Source: Lepiota brunneoincarnata (taxonomy: Eukaryota > Basidiomycota > Agaricomycetes > Agaricales > Agaricaceae). From it: a stretch of 64,000 nt of DNA. Positions 1 through 10,700 of the stretch are shown piece after piece; position 1 is the first letter of the stretch; every line of letters starts with the position of its first letter. The notes beneath the pieces are model-generated. The model had not been told where the DNA came from and made no database searches. It saw only the letters and a list, made by a program, of their open reading frames with translations. The stretch spans positions 124,001 to 188,000 of the forward strand of contig JAEBUN010000050.1 of NCBI GenBank assembly GCA_023014365.1, in the 5' to 3' direction. Position numbers and translations under genes: made by a program.

Positions 1-756
1 CTGGTGCTACTCTCCAAAGATACTCACCGTGTCTGCGTGACAGGAGCCGATTTTTTGTTCACGGATAACGATCTTCGAATGGTGACTGGCGACGAGGAGG
101 GCATCATACGCGTGTACGAGTATAACCCACAGGGTACGTTTTTCTTCGCCCTCAGATACACCCTCATTTCGGACTTGGGTGGTTGATGTCCGCTTCATAG
201 ATCCTGACTCCCGAGATGGCCGGTACCTTTTGCTGCGAACAGAATTCCATGGTCAACGTGAATACTGCACGTCTGTTCTTTTGGCTCACAGGCCCAAGGA
301 AGAGCCACCGATACCACAGGCACGGCTCCTGATGGGTGGGTTATGCTGACGTTTCGGTGCTTAGTCAAAGACGCTTAGCGGCTCGACAGGTTCCACGGAT
401 GGTTCTTTGGCGTCTCTTACGATTGTGGATGAGGCGGCCTTCAAAAGATTGTTGCTACTACAGGGACAATTGACGAGAAGTATACAACATACGGCTGCTC
501 TAAATCCGAAAGCATTCCGGTAAGTAATTCGGTGTGAACGTGCTTATAGTACACACCAAGATACTGATACGGCTATGACAGGATTGTTCGGAACGACCAT
601 GTTTCAAAGCCGTTGGCCAAGGGTATCCTTGACGGAAACTTGGTTGGTCGGTACGAGAGTCTCCCCATTAGTCAACAAAACGAAGTTACACAACAGATTG
701 GTACGGACCGGGTGAAAGTGTTGCATGATTGGATAGAGATTCGAGGAGCTTGGTAG
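1..756 (+). CDS. CFT1: Cleavage and polyadenylation specificity factor subunit 1 (CPSF160/Cft1), C-terminal end
   Basis: This is the 3' end of a gene that starts outside the window. The reading frame is open from base 1. Inferred exons are 1-133, 201-339, 379-519 and 582-756. The protein has GADFLFTDNDLRMVTGDEEG, then a DPDSRDGRYLLLRTEFHG stretch, then RLLLLQGQLTRSIQH, and ends with ILDGNLVGRY and VLHDWIEIRGAW. These match the C-terminal CPSF_A beta-propeller and tail of Cft1/CPSF160, the large scaffold of the nuclear pre-mRNA 3'-end processing complex that helps recognise the poly(A) signal. The second donor is ambiguous: position 340 keeps the frame, whereas the stronger-looking GT at 336 does not. 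No lesions are visible. Confidence 0.86.
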
Positions 757-1426
757 TATTGAGTACACTGGTCGAATGTAATGTGTCATATGGCCCACAT
801 CTTATGTCCTCTTGAGTGAGCTTCCTGAGAATATAATTCCAGGTGAGATTTCAACGGATAAATTTCTCGAGCAGTCGAAGGCCCCTCTCATCACCGTGGA
901 GAAGAGCCAACGCTGGACACATAGCCAATGCTACGAGGTGAATACCAAATGCTACCCCAGAAGGCACAAGAATGACTATCAGTCCTAAAGACACTCGGGT
1001 GTAGATTGCTGCCAGTAACAACGCTGCTGGGGTATTGGCAAGTAGCACACTTAACAAATTGAACCACCCCTATCTACACATGTACAGTATTTAACCATTA
1101 GCAATGAAATTGCATGTCCCCCCTGCACGGGAGACACCTGCCAGCTGATTGTATGTGTTTTCATCACAATTTTTATTGATAACAAGACCTTCTCGCGAGG
1201 TGTAGTGCGAGAGTGGCCATCGGCGGAACCAGCATCCCCGGCTTCGGAGATTGCCGAACGCAAGCCGTAAATCATCGGGACTAAGCTTATAAGCACGTTA
1301 GACATAGTCATTATTGCAACATAATATCAATTTCACAATTCCGGATGGATTTATAATCACCACAGGAGTCTATATAACCTTAGGTTTTCAGCCCTCCACT
1401 CCTGATATCATTCCCATATATCTCAT
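757..1426. other. Intergenic region between CFT1 and GST copy 1
   Basis: No supported gene. Two small minus-strand open frames (851-1057 and 1051-1311) show no recognisable domain and no splice structure. The region should hold the CFT1 terminator and the promoter of the first GST. No clear TATA box was identified. Confidence 0.5.
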
Positions 1427-2366
1427 ATGTCTCAACAGATTACGCTCTACACTGCCAAGGTATGGGACAAGTCGTTTACTTTGGACATTGTTGACCAATC
1501 AAATGTAGATTTGTCCCTTTGCCCACAGGGTACGAATGATGATGCTGAAGTTACGACAATTGGTGCTGATGGGACCACTTGATAGACTGAACTTGCCTTC
1601 AAGGAGTCCGGGTTGCCTTATGAACGCTACGAAATCGACCTGAAGAACAAACCAGAGTGGTATGCCCCCAAGGTAAACGCAGCAAGCAAGGTGAGACATG
1701 AGTTCTCAACGCAGAAAAGCGACATCCTCAAGAGCCAGCGTTAGGTCCCGGCTCTCTCTTACGGCGGTCCAAAAGTCCGCCCGGACCAACCATCCTCAGA
1801 ATCTCAGAAGATCGCAGAGTCCCTCGTTCTTCTTGAATTTATCGCCGACCTCTCGGATTCCCTCCTTCCCAAAGATCCTGTTCTCCGTGCCAGGGCCCGC
1901 TTTTTCATAGAAACCGTTTCTTCTAAGGTTGTTCCCGCTTATGTTGGGGTTGTTGTGCGGGGGGAGAGCGCGCAGAATATTCTGGCGGCAATTGGTGCGG
2001 TTCAGGAGCTCCTGCCCGCTGAGGGTTATGTAGTTGGGGAATATTCCATTGCTGATGCCGCCGTTGCTCCCTTCCTCGCGAGAGTTGAGCTCAGTCTCGA
2101 GAATGACTTGGGCGCGTACGATGAGGGGACCGGCAAGAGCGTATGGAATATTTTACAAACGGATCCCAAGTTTGAGAGGTTCCGCAAATATTTTACCGAT
2201 CTCAAGGCCCGGAAGAGCTTCCAAGAGACGTTTGATGCGGTATGTTATATCTCCTCCCCCCTACAAAAGATTCACCCTCACTTTTTCTCTTCAGGATTAT
2301 CTGTTGAACGAGTATAAGAATCGTCTTCCGGAGCTCCGTGCTAAGCGCCTGGGGGCCAAGGCGTGA
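1427..2366 (+). CDS. Glutathione S-transferase, CPFA-type (omega-like), copy 1
   Basis: Five exons fit a 241-residue GST: 1427-1459, 1509-1529, 1586-1690, 1745-2239 and 2295-2366. The N-terminal thioredoxin fold begins MSQQITLYTAK. A 21-nt mini-exon then encodes ICPFAHR, whose CPFA cysteine is the expected catalytic residue of omega/GTE-like fungal GSTs. TELAFKESGLPYERYEIDL and NKPEWYAPKVN follow. The C-terminal helical domain contains EGYVVGEYSIADAAVAPFLAR, the usual N-capping region. Likely roles are glutathione-dependent detoxification or deglutathionylation in the cytosol. If the mini-exon is missed the gene looks broken, because TGA and TAG lie just before exon 3; both are intronic. A paralogue lies 552 bp downstream in the same orientation with identical intron positions. 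Confidence 0.88.
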
Positions 2367-2918
2367 GCGGCATTATAAATTGGTTTATCGTTTCATAGTA
2401 AATTAGTACGAATACACAATGTGACAGAAATTTGAGGATCTCAGCGCCTTGACTCCAACGCCTACTCCCATTATGTGATCGTCTTTTTCATTCCTGACTT
2501 GTTTGTGATCGAAGCTGCAAAAAATACTACCCCGGCAGACAAGGCACTCCAACGGATAATTTCCCTGATATCTCAGGCTCCAGCCTTTAGCTGGGGCCCT
2601 CAACTAATCTAATCTAAGCACACATACCCCCTTGGCGAAGGGCGGAGCCACTCAGACGCGGTGCAGCTGTTTTTTTTCTTGGACATATTATTATTAGAAA
2701 CCTGGCACTCCGACGACGAAGGCAATGACTCAGGATTTGTGAGAATATCATCCCGATAGATGGGTACCGCCTAAATGGGATTTGCCAACCGCCTGCCTCA
2801 AAATTAATTACCGGGATGATTGCGACGAGCCTTGGAATCGGTAGCCCCCGGGCCGTCATTGTCGCTGCGGTATTAGAAACCACAATTTCTACCCACCCAC
2901 CACCCATAACCCTCCTAC
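2367..2918. other. Spacer between the two GST genes
   Basis: No supported gene. Minus-strand frames at 2403-2603 and 2614-2907 have no recognisable domain. The end of this spacer should contain the promoter of the second GST. No obvious regulatory motif was identified. Confidence 0.45.
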
Positions 2919-3888
2919 ATGGCCCAGCAAATCACATTTTACACTTTCAAGGTACGAACAAGGCACCTTTACTTTGGCTCCCTTCAATTGCTCAACCAGC
3001 ATAGCTTAGTCCCTTCGCCCACAGAGTACGAACAACATGGTTATAATACGACAACACGGGCCGTTGAGTCACTTGATAGGTTGAGCTTGCCCTCAAGGAA
3101 TCCGGATTGCCTTATCAGCGTTACGAGGTCGACCTTATGAACAAACCGGAGTGGTATTCTCTCAAGGTGAACCCAGCAGGCAAGGTAAGTATACTAGCTC
3201 TAAGGATAGAATCGCGGAGAGCGGGCAGTGTACTCAGAGCTAAGTACTAGGTTCCGGCTCTCACCTATGGCGGTCCAAAGGTCTCCTCCCCAGACCAACC
3301 ATCTCCAGAGTCTCAGAAGATCACCGAATCAATTGTAATCCTCGAATTCATTGCTGATCTCTCTGGTTCCCTCCTCCCGAGAGATCCTGTCCTCCGTGCC
3401 AGAGCCCGATTCTTCATCGAAACTGTGTCCTCCAAATTCATTCCTGCATGGTATATTGTTGTGAGGGGGGAAAATGCGGAGGAATTTCTTGCAGTAATCG
3501 AGGCAATTCAAGGTCTTCTTCCTGCGGAAGGGTATGTAGTCGGGGAATATTCCATCGCTGATGCTGCTATTACTCCTTTCCTCGCGAGAGCCGAGATTAA
3601 TCTCGGGAATGATATCGGAGCGTACGACGAGGGGACTGGGAAGAGGGTGTGGAATATTTTGCAAACGGATCCTAAGTTTGAGAGGTTCCGCAGATACTTT
3701 GTTGATCTCAAGGCCCGGAAGAGCTTTCAAGAGACATTTGATCCAGTAGGCAATGGTATTGTTGTCGACGGGTATTTGTGTTAACTTGTTCTCTTCAGGA
3801 CTATGTTTTGAACGAGTATAAAAACCGCTACCCTCCACTCCGCGCCAAGCGTCTGGCAGCAGCGAAGGAGAGTGTTAAACGTGGGTGA
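2919..3888 (+). CDS. Glutathione S-transferase, copy 2, catalytic Cys replaced by Ser
   Basis: Tandem paralogue of the upstream GST with the same five-exon structure: 2919-2951, 3005-3025, 3080-3184, 3251-3745 and 3799-3888, giving 247 residues. The 21-nt mini-exon reads LSPFAHR where copy 1 has ICPFAHR, so the expected catalytic Cys codon TGT is AGT (Ser) here. The rest is well kept: VELALKESGLPYQRYEVDL, NKPEWYSLKVN, a helical domain with EGYVVGEYSIADAAITPFLAR, and a longer basic tail (AAAKESVKRG). There are no stops or frameshifts under this model. The Ser might give a GST with altered chemistry or a ligand-binding protein. Its stop lies 74 bp before the start of GPN2. Confidence 0.84.
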
Positions 3889-3962
3889 AATGTTGATTAC
3901 AAATGTTTGAAATGAAGGGCAATGATAAACGTCTGATCTCACCTTGTTCCCCCACTCTCATC

Positions 3963-5236
3963 ATGCCTTTCGGTGAGATCGTCTGTGGCTCTCCTGGAAG
4001 CGGGAAATCCACCTATTGTTATGGCAAATATCAGCTATTCAATGCTATTAACAGGCCTATCTCCATCGTGAACCTTGATCCAGCCAACGATACTATCCCT
4101 TATCCCTGTGCAATCAACATTTCTGACCTGATCACATTGAAGGATGTCATGAACGAGTTCGGTCTTGGTCCGAATGGCGGGATGTTGTACTGTATGGAAT
4201 ATCTCGAAGCCAATTATGACTGGCTGGAGGAGAAACTGAAAGAGCAGGGAAAGGATGCATATCTTCTCTTCGATTTACCAGGGCAGGTCGAGCTAAGTAC
4301 CAACCACGATAGTGTCAAGAGAATTGTGGAAAAACTGGTGAAGAGTGGTTTTAGGGTGCGTTTTATGCTAATTTTTCGACCTTTGAGCGTTCACGAAGTT
4401 CCTGTTGAATTAGGACAGTTGGCTGCCGTGCATCTCTGTGATGCTCATTATATCACGGACGCCGCGAAATATGTCTCCGTTCTACTCTTGTCGCTCAGAG
4501 CGATGTTGCATCTAGAGCTTCCACATATCAACGTGTTGTCGAAGATAGATCTACTGAAACAATATGGAGAGCTAGGTGGGTTGATGTGCGCGTCGCTTGC
4601 GTCCAAATGCTCACTTACCTCTGTCCAGATTTCAATCTCGACTTTTATACTGAAGTTCAAGACCTGTCTTATCTTGAAGACTCGTTATCCGCATCTCTGC
4701 CTCCGAGATTTGCAGCACTCAATATGGCGATGATATCTCTTGTGGAGGACTTCAGTCTGGTTGGGTTCGAAACGCTAGCAGTCGAGGCAAGTAAGCTCGC
4801 TCTTAGGGTGTATTATCATCTGCCACGATATAAAAACCGCTAGGACAAAAGCTCAATGGTTAATCTTACTCAAGCGATTGATAGAGCGACGGGCTACGTA
4901 TTCATTCCTTCATCAGACAGTAAACTACCGCCAGACGCTGTGAACGCAATGGATGCCCCACCCGACTTGTTACCCAACGCATACGGACTCTTCACCACTG
5001 CTGCTGGGCAAAGAAAGGGGCCGCTAAGTGACATTCGGGATGTACAGGAACGGTGGGTTGATGAGCGGGAGACGTATGATGCATTTGAAAATTGGCAGTG
5101 GAGGAAGGAGGGAGAGATTCTGAGGGATGAGGCGGCGAGGTCCAGTAAAATTCGGGAGAGGAAGGGGAACAGTGCTGGGGTTTCTCGAGGTGAAGGCGAA
5201 CGAAAGGCGGAGGAAGAGGACGTCGAGATGCATTAG
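3963..5236 (+). CDS. GPN2: GPN-loop GTPase 2
   Basis: Exons 3963-4355, 4419-4575, 4629-4786 and 4844-5236 encode 366 residues. The P-loop is GSPGSGKST near residue 8. NLDPAND follows, then the defining Gly-Pro-Asn loop in GLGPNGGMLYCMEYLE, a Walker B-like LLFDLPGQVEL, and HINVLSKIDLL for guanine specificity. GPN2 acts with GPN1/GPN3 in cytoplasmic assembly and nuclear import of RNA polymerase II. Intron 1 is 63 nt with no in-frame stop, so a naive reading frame runs through it; splicing restores KSGFR-LAAVHLCDA. Intron 3 starts with GC (GAG|GCAAGT at 4787), the strong consensus expected of a GC-AG intron, and restores VE-DKSSMVNLTQ. The C-terminal third is charged and low complexity. Confidence 0.9.
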
Positions 5237-5364
5237 TGTTTGTATACGGCGTCCGTCCTAAGGCTCGAGCCGATTGTTCACTTGATTTTCACAAGCTTGT
5301 TCTTTTCAGCTCCGTTCAAGGAGCTATTGCTCTGGTGCCCAGACTCGGAGGGTCTCAAGTCAAT

Positions 5365-6684
5365 TCAAAACTGAAGGTGATAGGCATTAGATATCAGCCA
5401 ATAGTGCTTTAGGGGCCTCTGAAAACGTACTTCATTCAGAATCTGTTCAACTTTAGCCAGGTCGATTGTTATATTCGTTTTTTGCCGCATTGCATTCTGA
5501 AATCGAGCATTATCACGGGCAAAACGCTCCCTGTCCTGCTCCTGGGCAGCCGTTCCCGCATATCCTTTCTGGCTAAGCTCTCGGATCAATTGTTGACAAG
5601 TCGGGCGGCCTTGAGGGTTGGAGTCCCAACACTGTACCATCAGATTCCACATTTCATCGTCGATCTTATCCAGACCCGAATCCCCCACGGGTCGGGTGGG
5701 TAGTACACCTCTCAGTATTTTCCCAGTTACCGCACCATCCAAAGAGAGCTCGTGGTATGGCACCTGTTGTGTTAGAACCTGAACAGACATGGTAAACCTC
5801 ATTAAAAAAACACATAAATGTACAACTGTACCTGATAGCACACACACCCAAATGCCCAAATATCACTGGAGTGGCTGTGTGGTGAATCGGAGTCAACCAA
5901 TTCAGGTGCAGCCCAGCGATAGGTGGCGCCAGTCAGAGCGGTGGTTGCTATGGTACAACCCACTGTCTTGTCGGTGAGGACCGAGGATAGGCCAAAGTCA
6001 GTTATGCAAGCTCTGCCGGAGTCTGTGACCAGGACGTTGACCTAAGATATAATTCTGAGAGAGTATAATAAACAGGAGGAGAGTGAGTACTCCTTTCAAA
6101 TCGCCGTGGATGATGTTTTGCTGTGCAAGTATCCGAGTCCATTGATAATGTCATAAATCTTGAATAATCAATATCAGCTGGGCATGTAGGAGTCATAGGA
6201 TATGAAGTACTCACGAAGGGCTTCCGATCAACATGAGGATTTTGTTTTAAATATCTAACGAGGTTACCGTTCCTCATCCAAGGAGAGACGAGGCACGTCC
6301 GTTTACGTGTGTCATCTAAGTAATAGACGCCGTAGAATGGTACGATGCTCGGGTGAACAAGCTGTCCCCACAAGATTGCCTCCTTGGCAAAAAGCTGACG
6401 ACGTTTCAAAAGCGATAATATGGAAAAAAAGGAGGATGTACCTTGAGTGCAGCATCTGTTTCGGATTTCTGGAACAGGCGCACGACTTTCAGGCATAGTT
6501 CTTGGTCTTGGTGACGGCCTCGGTGGATGTCACAAAATCCTCCACCATCTTCCGCTGTCTCCAGGCTTATATCTTGGAGGGAATAATGCTGAGGATACAG
6601 TTGAGATGACTTGCTAAGTTTATAGAGTGCAATAAGGGTGTGCTTCCGAACCCAGCCTGGGGTGGTTTCGAATTCTAGTAGTAC
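5365..6684 (-). pseudogene. TKL-type protein kinase copy 1, catalytic domain part
   Basis: Minus-strand, multi-exon Ser/Thr (tyrosine kinase-like) kinase of the family expanded in agaricomycetes. In reading order: 6684-6442 gives RKHTLIALYKLSKSSQLYP and the ATP-lysine region (QELCLKVVRLF). The next exon gives AKEAILWGQLVHPSIVPFYG and CLVSPWMRNGNLVRYL. Then come a catalytic loop resembling HGDLKG, ACITDFGLSSVL (DFG intact), RWAAPEL and SSDIWAFGCVCYQ. The C-lobe ends QCWDSNPQGRPTCQQLI. Compared with copy 3, one G is missing near 6120 just before the catalytic loop, so that exon shifts frame and meets a stop. This copy is probably inactive unless the base is a sequencing error. The upstream exons lie beyond the transposon nest at 6720-13187. 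Confidence 0.72.
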
Positions 6685-6711
6685 CTATAGGGTGGGGTGA
6701 GTAGGTCGTCA

Positions 6712-6719
6712 GGAGCAAA
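6712..6719. repeat. 8-bp target-site duplication, left copy (GGAGCAAA)
   Basis: GGAGCAAA directly precedes the left terminus of the hAT-like element. It is repeated exactly at 13188-13195 and is present once in the unoccupied intron of kinase copy 3 near 40392. Confidence 0.85.
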
Positions 6720-7419
6720 TAGGGGTGCCAAAGTTCAGTTCAGTTCAGTTCGGCACCCCCTCAGCCTGAACCTGAACCTGAACCTACTCAGATTTACTGA
6801 ACCTGAACCTGAACCTGAACTGAACCTCCTGAACTCAGTTCAGAAGGTTCAGTTCAGGGTTCAAACAGGTTCGAACTTGAACTTTTTTGTACTATGTTAT
6901 AAAAAGTGTTTATATTGGCAATAAACTAATCAAAGTTCCATTCCTTGAGCTCCCATTCCTTTGCTTCTGCTCCTCCATCTAGAAGTCCAGTTTTGTAACC
7001 ATCTTTTCCATACACATATATTAGCCCCTCCAAAAAAAGAAAAAAACAGGTACAAATAACCAAAGAAGGGTAGGAAGGGTGAATAAGAGTAAAATGTTAG
7101 AATATGAGTGATCATTAGCCTCAGAAACTCATATATGCAAGAACTGATGTATTCTATACCTGTTAGAAGACAAGTAATTGTTCTACAGACAACATAAGTA
7201 ATAGTCATGAGAGGAAAGTGATAAAGACTACTTACAGCCTCAGAAACTTGTATGTGTGATTCTGTGAGAATTGAGACTGCAGGGGATTCTTGCTATGGTA
7301 TTTAAAGTAAAGCCAGAACAATAGAATGAGTAGATAACTATCCTGGCATGCTGGCTACCTTTTACATAGAGGATGAGAGAAATAAAATGCTCAGGAGCCA
7401 AACCACAGGGAGGTGGGTG

Positions 7420-7746
7420 TGTTGGAGTTTGATGTCAGAACAACTCGTTCAATGACGTCCTGTAGGAGTTTATGTTTAACAACGCTCCTCATTAAAGGAG
7501 ATCTGTATGTTTCTCCTTTATCTTCTGAGATGTTTATGTTTCATTATAGCTCTGTTTCTTAACTTCTCCTATGTAGTGTAATGTATAAATATTATGTATC
7601 TGTTACACCTGAAGTCCAGCTTCATTCGCCAGACTTCAGGTATGTTTCATTTTGCCTTATCTAATATGTACGATAACACAGCTTCATTCACCGGACTTCA
7701 GAATACATCTTTTATTCTCGACTATCTACTGCACTATGTCACGACA
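7420..7746 (+). repeat. 5' LTR of copia 1
   Basis: 327 bp, TG...CA. TATAAATATTATG near 7586 is a plausible core promoter. An inverted repeat around a CTGAAGTCC/GGACTTCAG pair follows it. Confidence 0.9.
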
Positions 7747-7760
7747 GGTTATGGGCCCCG
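7747..7760 (+). promoter_or_regulatory. Primer-binding site overlapping the gag start codon (copia 1)
   Basis: GGTTATGGGCCCCG follows the LTR end. It is complementary to the anticodon stem-loop expected of initiator tRNA-Met (loop CAU), as in copia-type half-tRNA priming. The ATG inside it (7751) is the start of the gag frame. The same string occurs behind the LTRs of the other two copia elements at about 28755 and 60809. Confidence 0.7.
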
Positions 7761-10700
7761 CGGAACGCGAAACAACTTCCGAAACCTTACAGTTTCCGAA
7801 GCTCAATAGCAGCAACTATCATGTTTGGGCTGACAATATGAAAGCTGCGTTACAAGCCAAATCGCTCTGGGGTGTTGTTACTGGTCAAGAGCATTGTCCC
7901 CCTGTGCCCCCTCGTGTGTTTCCTAAACTTGCTGCCCTTAAAGCTGGTGCTATGTCAACTTCTGTTGCCAATAAGGATAAAGAAGGAAGTACATCAACTG
8001 TCTCTAGTGAACTTGAAATCTTCCAGTTGAAGGAGTTCCAGAGCTGGGAACAAGCTACAGATCGATACAATCGATGGTTGAACAAGGACGATGCTGCTAT
8101 GGGCCTAATGCGAGGCGCCATCGAATTCACCCAACGAGAATCCATCATTGATATTGAAACCTCCGAGGACATGTGGGATTGCCTTCGGACTCTTTATGTT
8201 GATAGGCAAAGTGGCTTAAATGGTCATTATCTGCATCAGAAGCTTTATTCGAAACGATGGGATGGAAGCTTACCTATCTCCGAACACATCGCCTTCTATA
8301 TCAACATTCATCGCCAGATCCACGAAGCTGGTCATCGCTTGGATGACACCATTATCATCAATGCCTTGCTCTCATCACTCCCACATACTGCAACATGGGA
8401 AGTCGTCAAACAGAGTTTATTATATCAAGGAACAAAACTCACCCTTGATATGGTAATGACAGAATTGACTTCTGTTTATGAACATTTAGTTCAAGAGGAT
8501 ATTGCTGTTGTAACTGACAAAAGGGCTAAAATGTTGGCACTCGTTACACAAACCAATCCTTCAAATAGGGAGAGCGGAACCAAGCCTGTGATGGACAACA
8601 AAAATAAGCTGAAGAAGGGAAAGAAAAGACGAGAACCCAAACCAGATGACATTTGTCACACTTGTGGTCAAAAAGGTCATTGGAGTCCAACATGCCCTAC
8701 AAAGGTAAAAAAAACGGAATATGGGTACTGCAAATATCGCTGTCGATGAACTCAAACCCATCCAAATCGAAAGCCGCGAGGTTGGAAAGGTTTTAATGGC
8801 TGTTGATTTGTCAAACTTGCCTTCTGGTCTTCTTCTTGACAGTGCTGCGAGCTGTCATATGGTTGCAAATCAAAAACTGTTCTCATTGTACAATGACACG
8901 AAGGATCAACACGTATCTGTTGGTGGTCATCATCAGGTCCAAGTGTTCGGACACGGAGCTATTCGTTTTCGGACTAACCAAGACTCTACAATCACGGACG
9001 TCACTTTGGACAACGTCCTTCACATTCCGAGTCTAGGTGCAAACTTGATCAGCATGGGGACATTACAGCGCCATGGAGCACAAATCCAAAGCTTTGATGG
9101 TGGAATTATCCTATACTGGAAAGGTCATGAATTACTCCGCGCCAATCTGATTGGACTCACCGGTACATTGTACCAAATCCAAAGTATTGAAACTGCACAG
9201 CATGTTGCATATGTTGCACAATCCTCCACTATGCGCCTTTGGCACCGTCGTATGGGTCATATTGGTCCTAGAACCATAAAAACTATGGCCGATCAAAAAC
9301 TTGTAGACGGATTATCAATCCACGCACCTTGTGAATTTGACCACCTATGTAGCAGTTGTGCCCATGGAAAATCACACCATGCCCCACTTCCTGATTCAAG
9401 CACTACCAAATATGAGAAAATGGAGCTCCTCGTTATGGACTTGACAGGTCCATTAAGCGTGCCGACATGGGATGGATATTTGTATGCTCTTGTAGTGGTT
9501 GAGGCGAGCTGTCGTTATCCTGTGGGAAGGCTGCTAAAAAGGAAGGAGGATGTTGGAGTTGCTGTTAGGGGTATTGTCTCTATGTTGGAGAGACAGTCTG
9601 GCCTTCAAACGCGTCGTCTCCAAACCGATAGTGGCAATGAGTTCGTAAACTCTGAAATGAGAGACTTTTGTCATAGGAACAGCATCATTCACGAAACCAC
9701 AAATCCCTACACACCTCAACAAAATGGGATTGCTGAATGCGCAATCGCTGTCTTCTTCGAAATGATCCGTTGTATGATTCACACTGCCAAAATTGACCTG
9801 CAATATTGGGGTGAGGCTTTCATGTACGCAATCCACATTCGACAAATTACCTTGACTTCGGCGCTCAAGGGAATTGTTCCTTTTGAGGCATGGACAGGTC
9901 GCAAACCAGATGTATCCCATCTTCGGATTTTTGGATCTCTTGGTTGGGCACACGTCCCAAAAGAGGTTCAGCATGGTAAATTGGAATCTTGAGCTGTTCG
10001 AGTCTGGATGTTGGGTTGGTGGGATGATGAAACAAAAGGTTATCAACTCGAAGATCTAGAAAATGGGAAATTGATTACATCCCACGACATTCAATTCAGT
10101 GAAGATGATACTCCAAGTGAAGTTGCATCTGTGGACATTGGACTCACTCATTCCTTGCCTGAAGACGTAAACAACCTAGTTGACGACGTGATTGGTGATT
10201 CAACTCCTCCTGAAGAAATCCCCCAACTTGAAGAACCCTATGAAGTGCCTCCTCAAAATGAACCCGTTATGCCACTTACTGCACCCTCAGAAGAACCAAA
10301 TGTTCCTCCTGCACCTAGGAAATCGAAGAAGTGGGAGAATTTCCCTAAACAAGATCCTTCAACTCGCGAAAAACGGCAACCTAAACGATATGGCACCGAA
10401 TTTGAATCACATGGTCATGTTGCATTCATAGCCATTGATGAACCTACTTATGAAGAAGCAATATCTTCTGCCAATGCCAATGGTTGGAAGGAGGCCATTA
10501 AAACCGAGTATTCTCAATTGGAGAAAAGAAATGTTTTCGAGTGGGTGGACAAATTGCCGGAAGGAAAGAAAGCCATGGGAAGCAAAATTGTGCTTCACCG
10601 AAAACTTGATGAACACGGGAATCACATCAAATTCAAGGCCCACATTGTGGCCCAAGGATTCTCACAGATTGAGGGAATTGATTTTAATGAAAGCTTTTCC

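Noticed and set aside
851..1311. Minus-strand hydrophobic frames as a small membrane protein
   Set aside because: The two overlapping short frames have no homology I recognise and no joining splice sites.
1530..1585. TGA and TAG immediately before a GST exon, suggesting a pseudogene
   Set aside because: They lie in an intron once the 21-nt mini-exon ICPFAHR (1509-1529) is recognised; both GST copies share this structure.
4356..4418. Open frame through GPN2 intron 1 as coding sequence
   Set aside because: The 63-nt stretch has GT...AG ends and no place in the conserved GPN2 alignment; removing it joins KSGFR to LAAVHL.
6860..6875. GGTTCGAA as a tRNA B-box (also near 13022 and 13150)
   Set aside because: These belong to the hAT subterminal repeats; no cloverleaf or A-box accompanies them.
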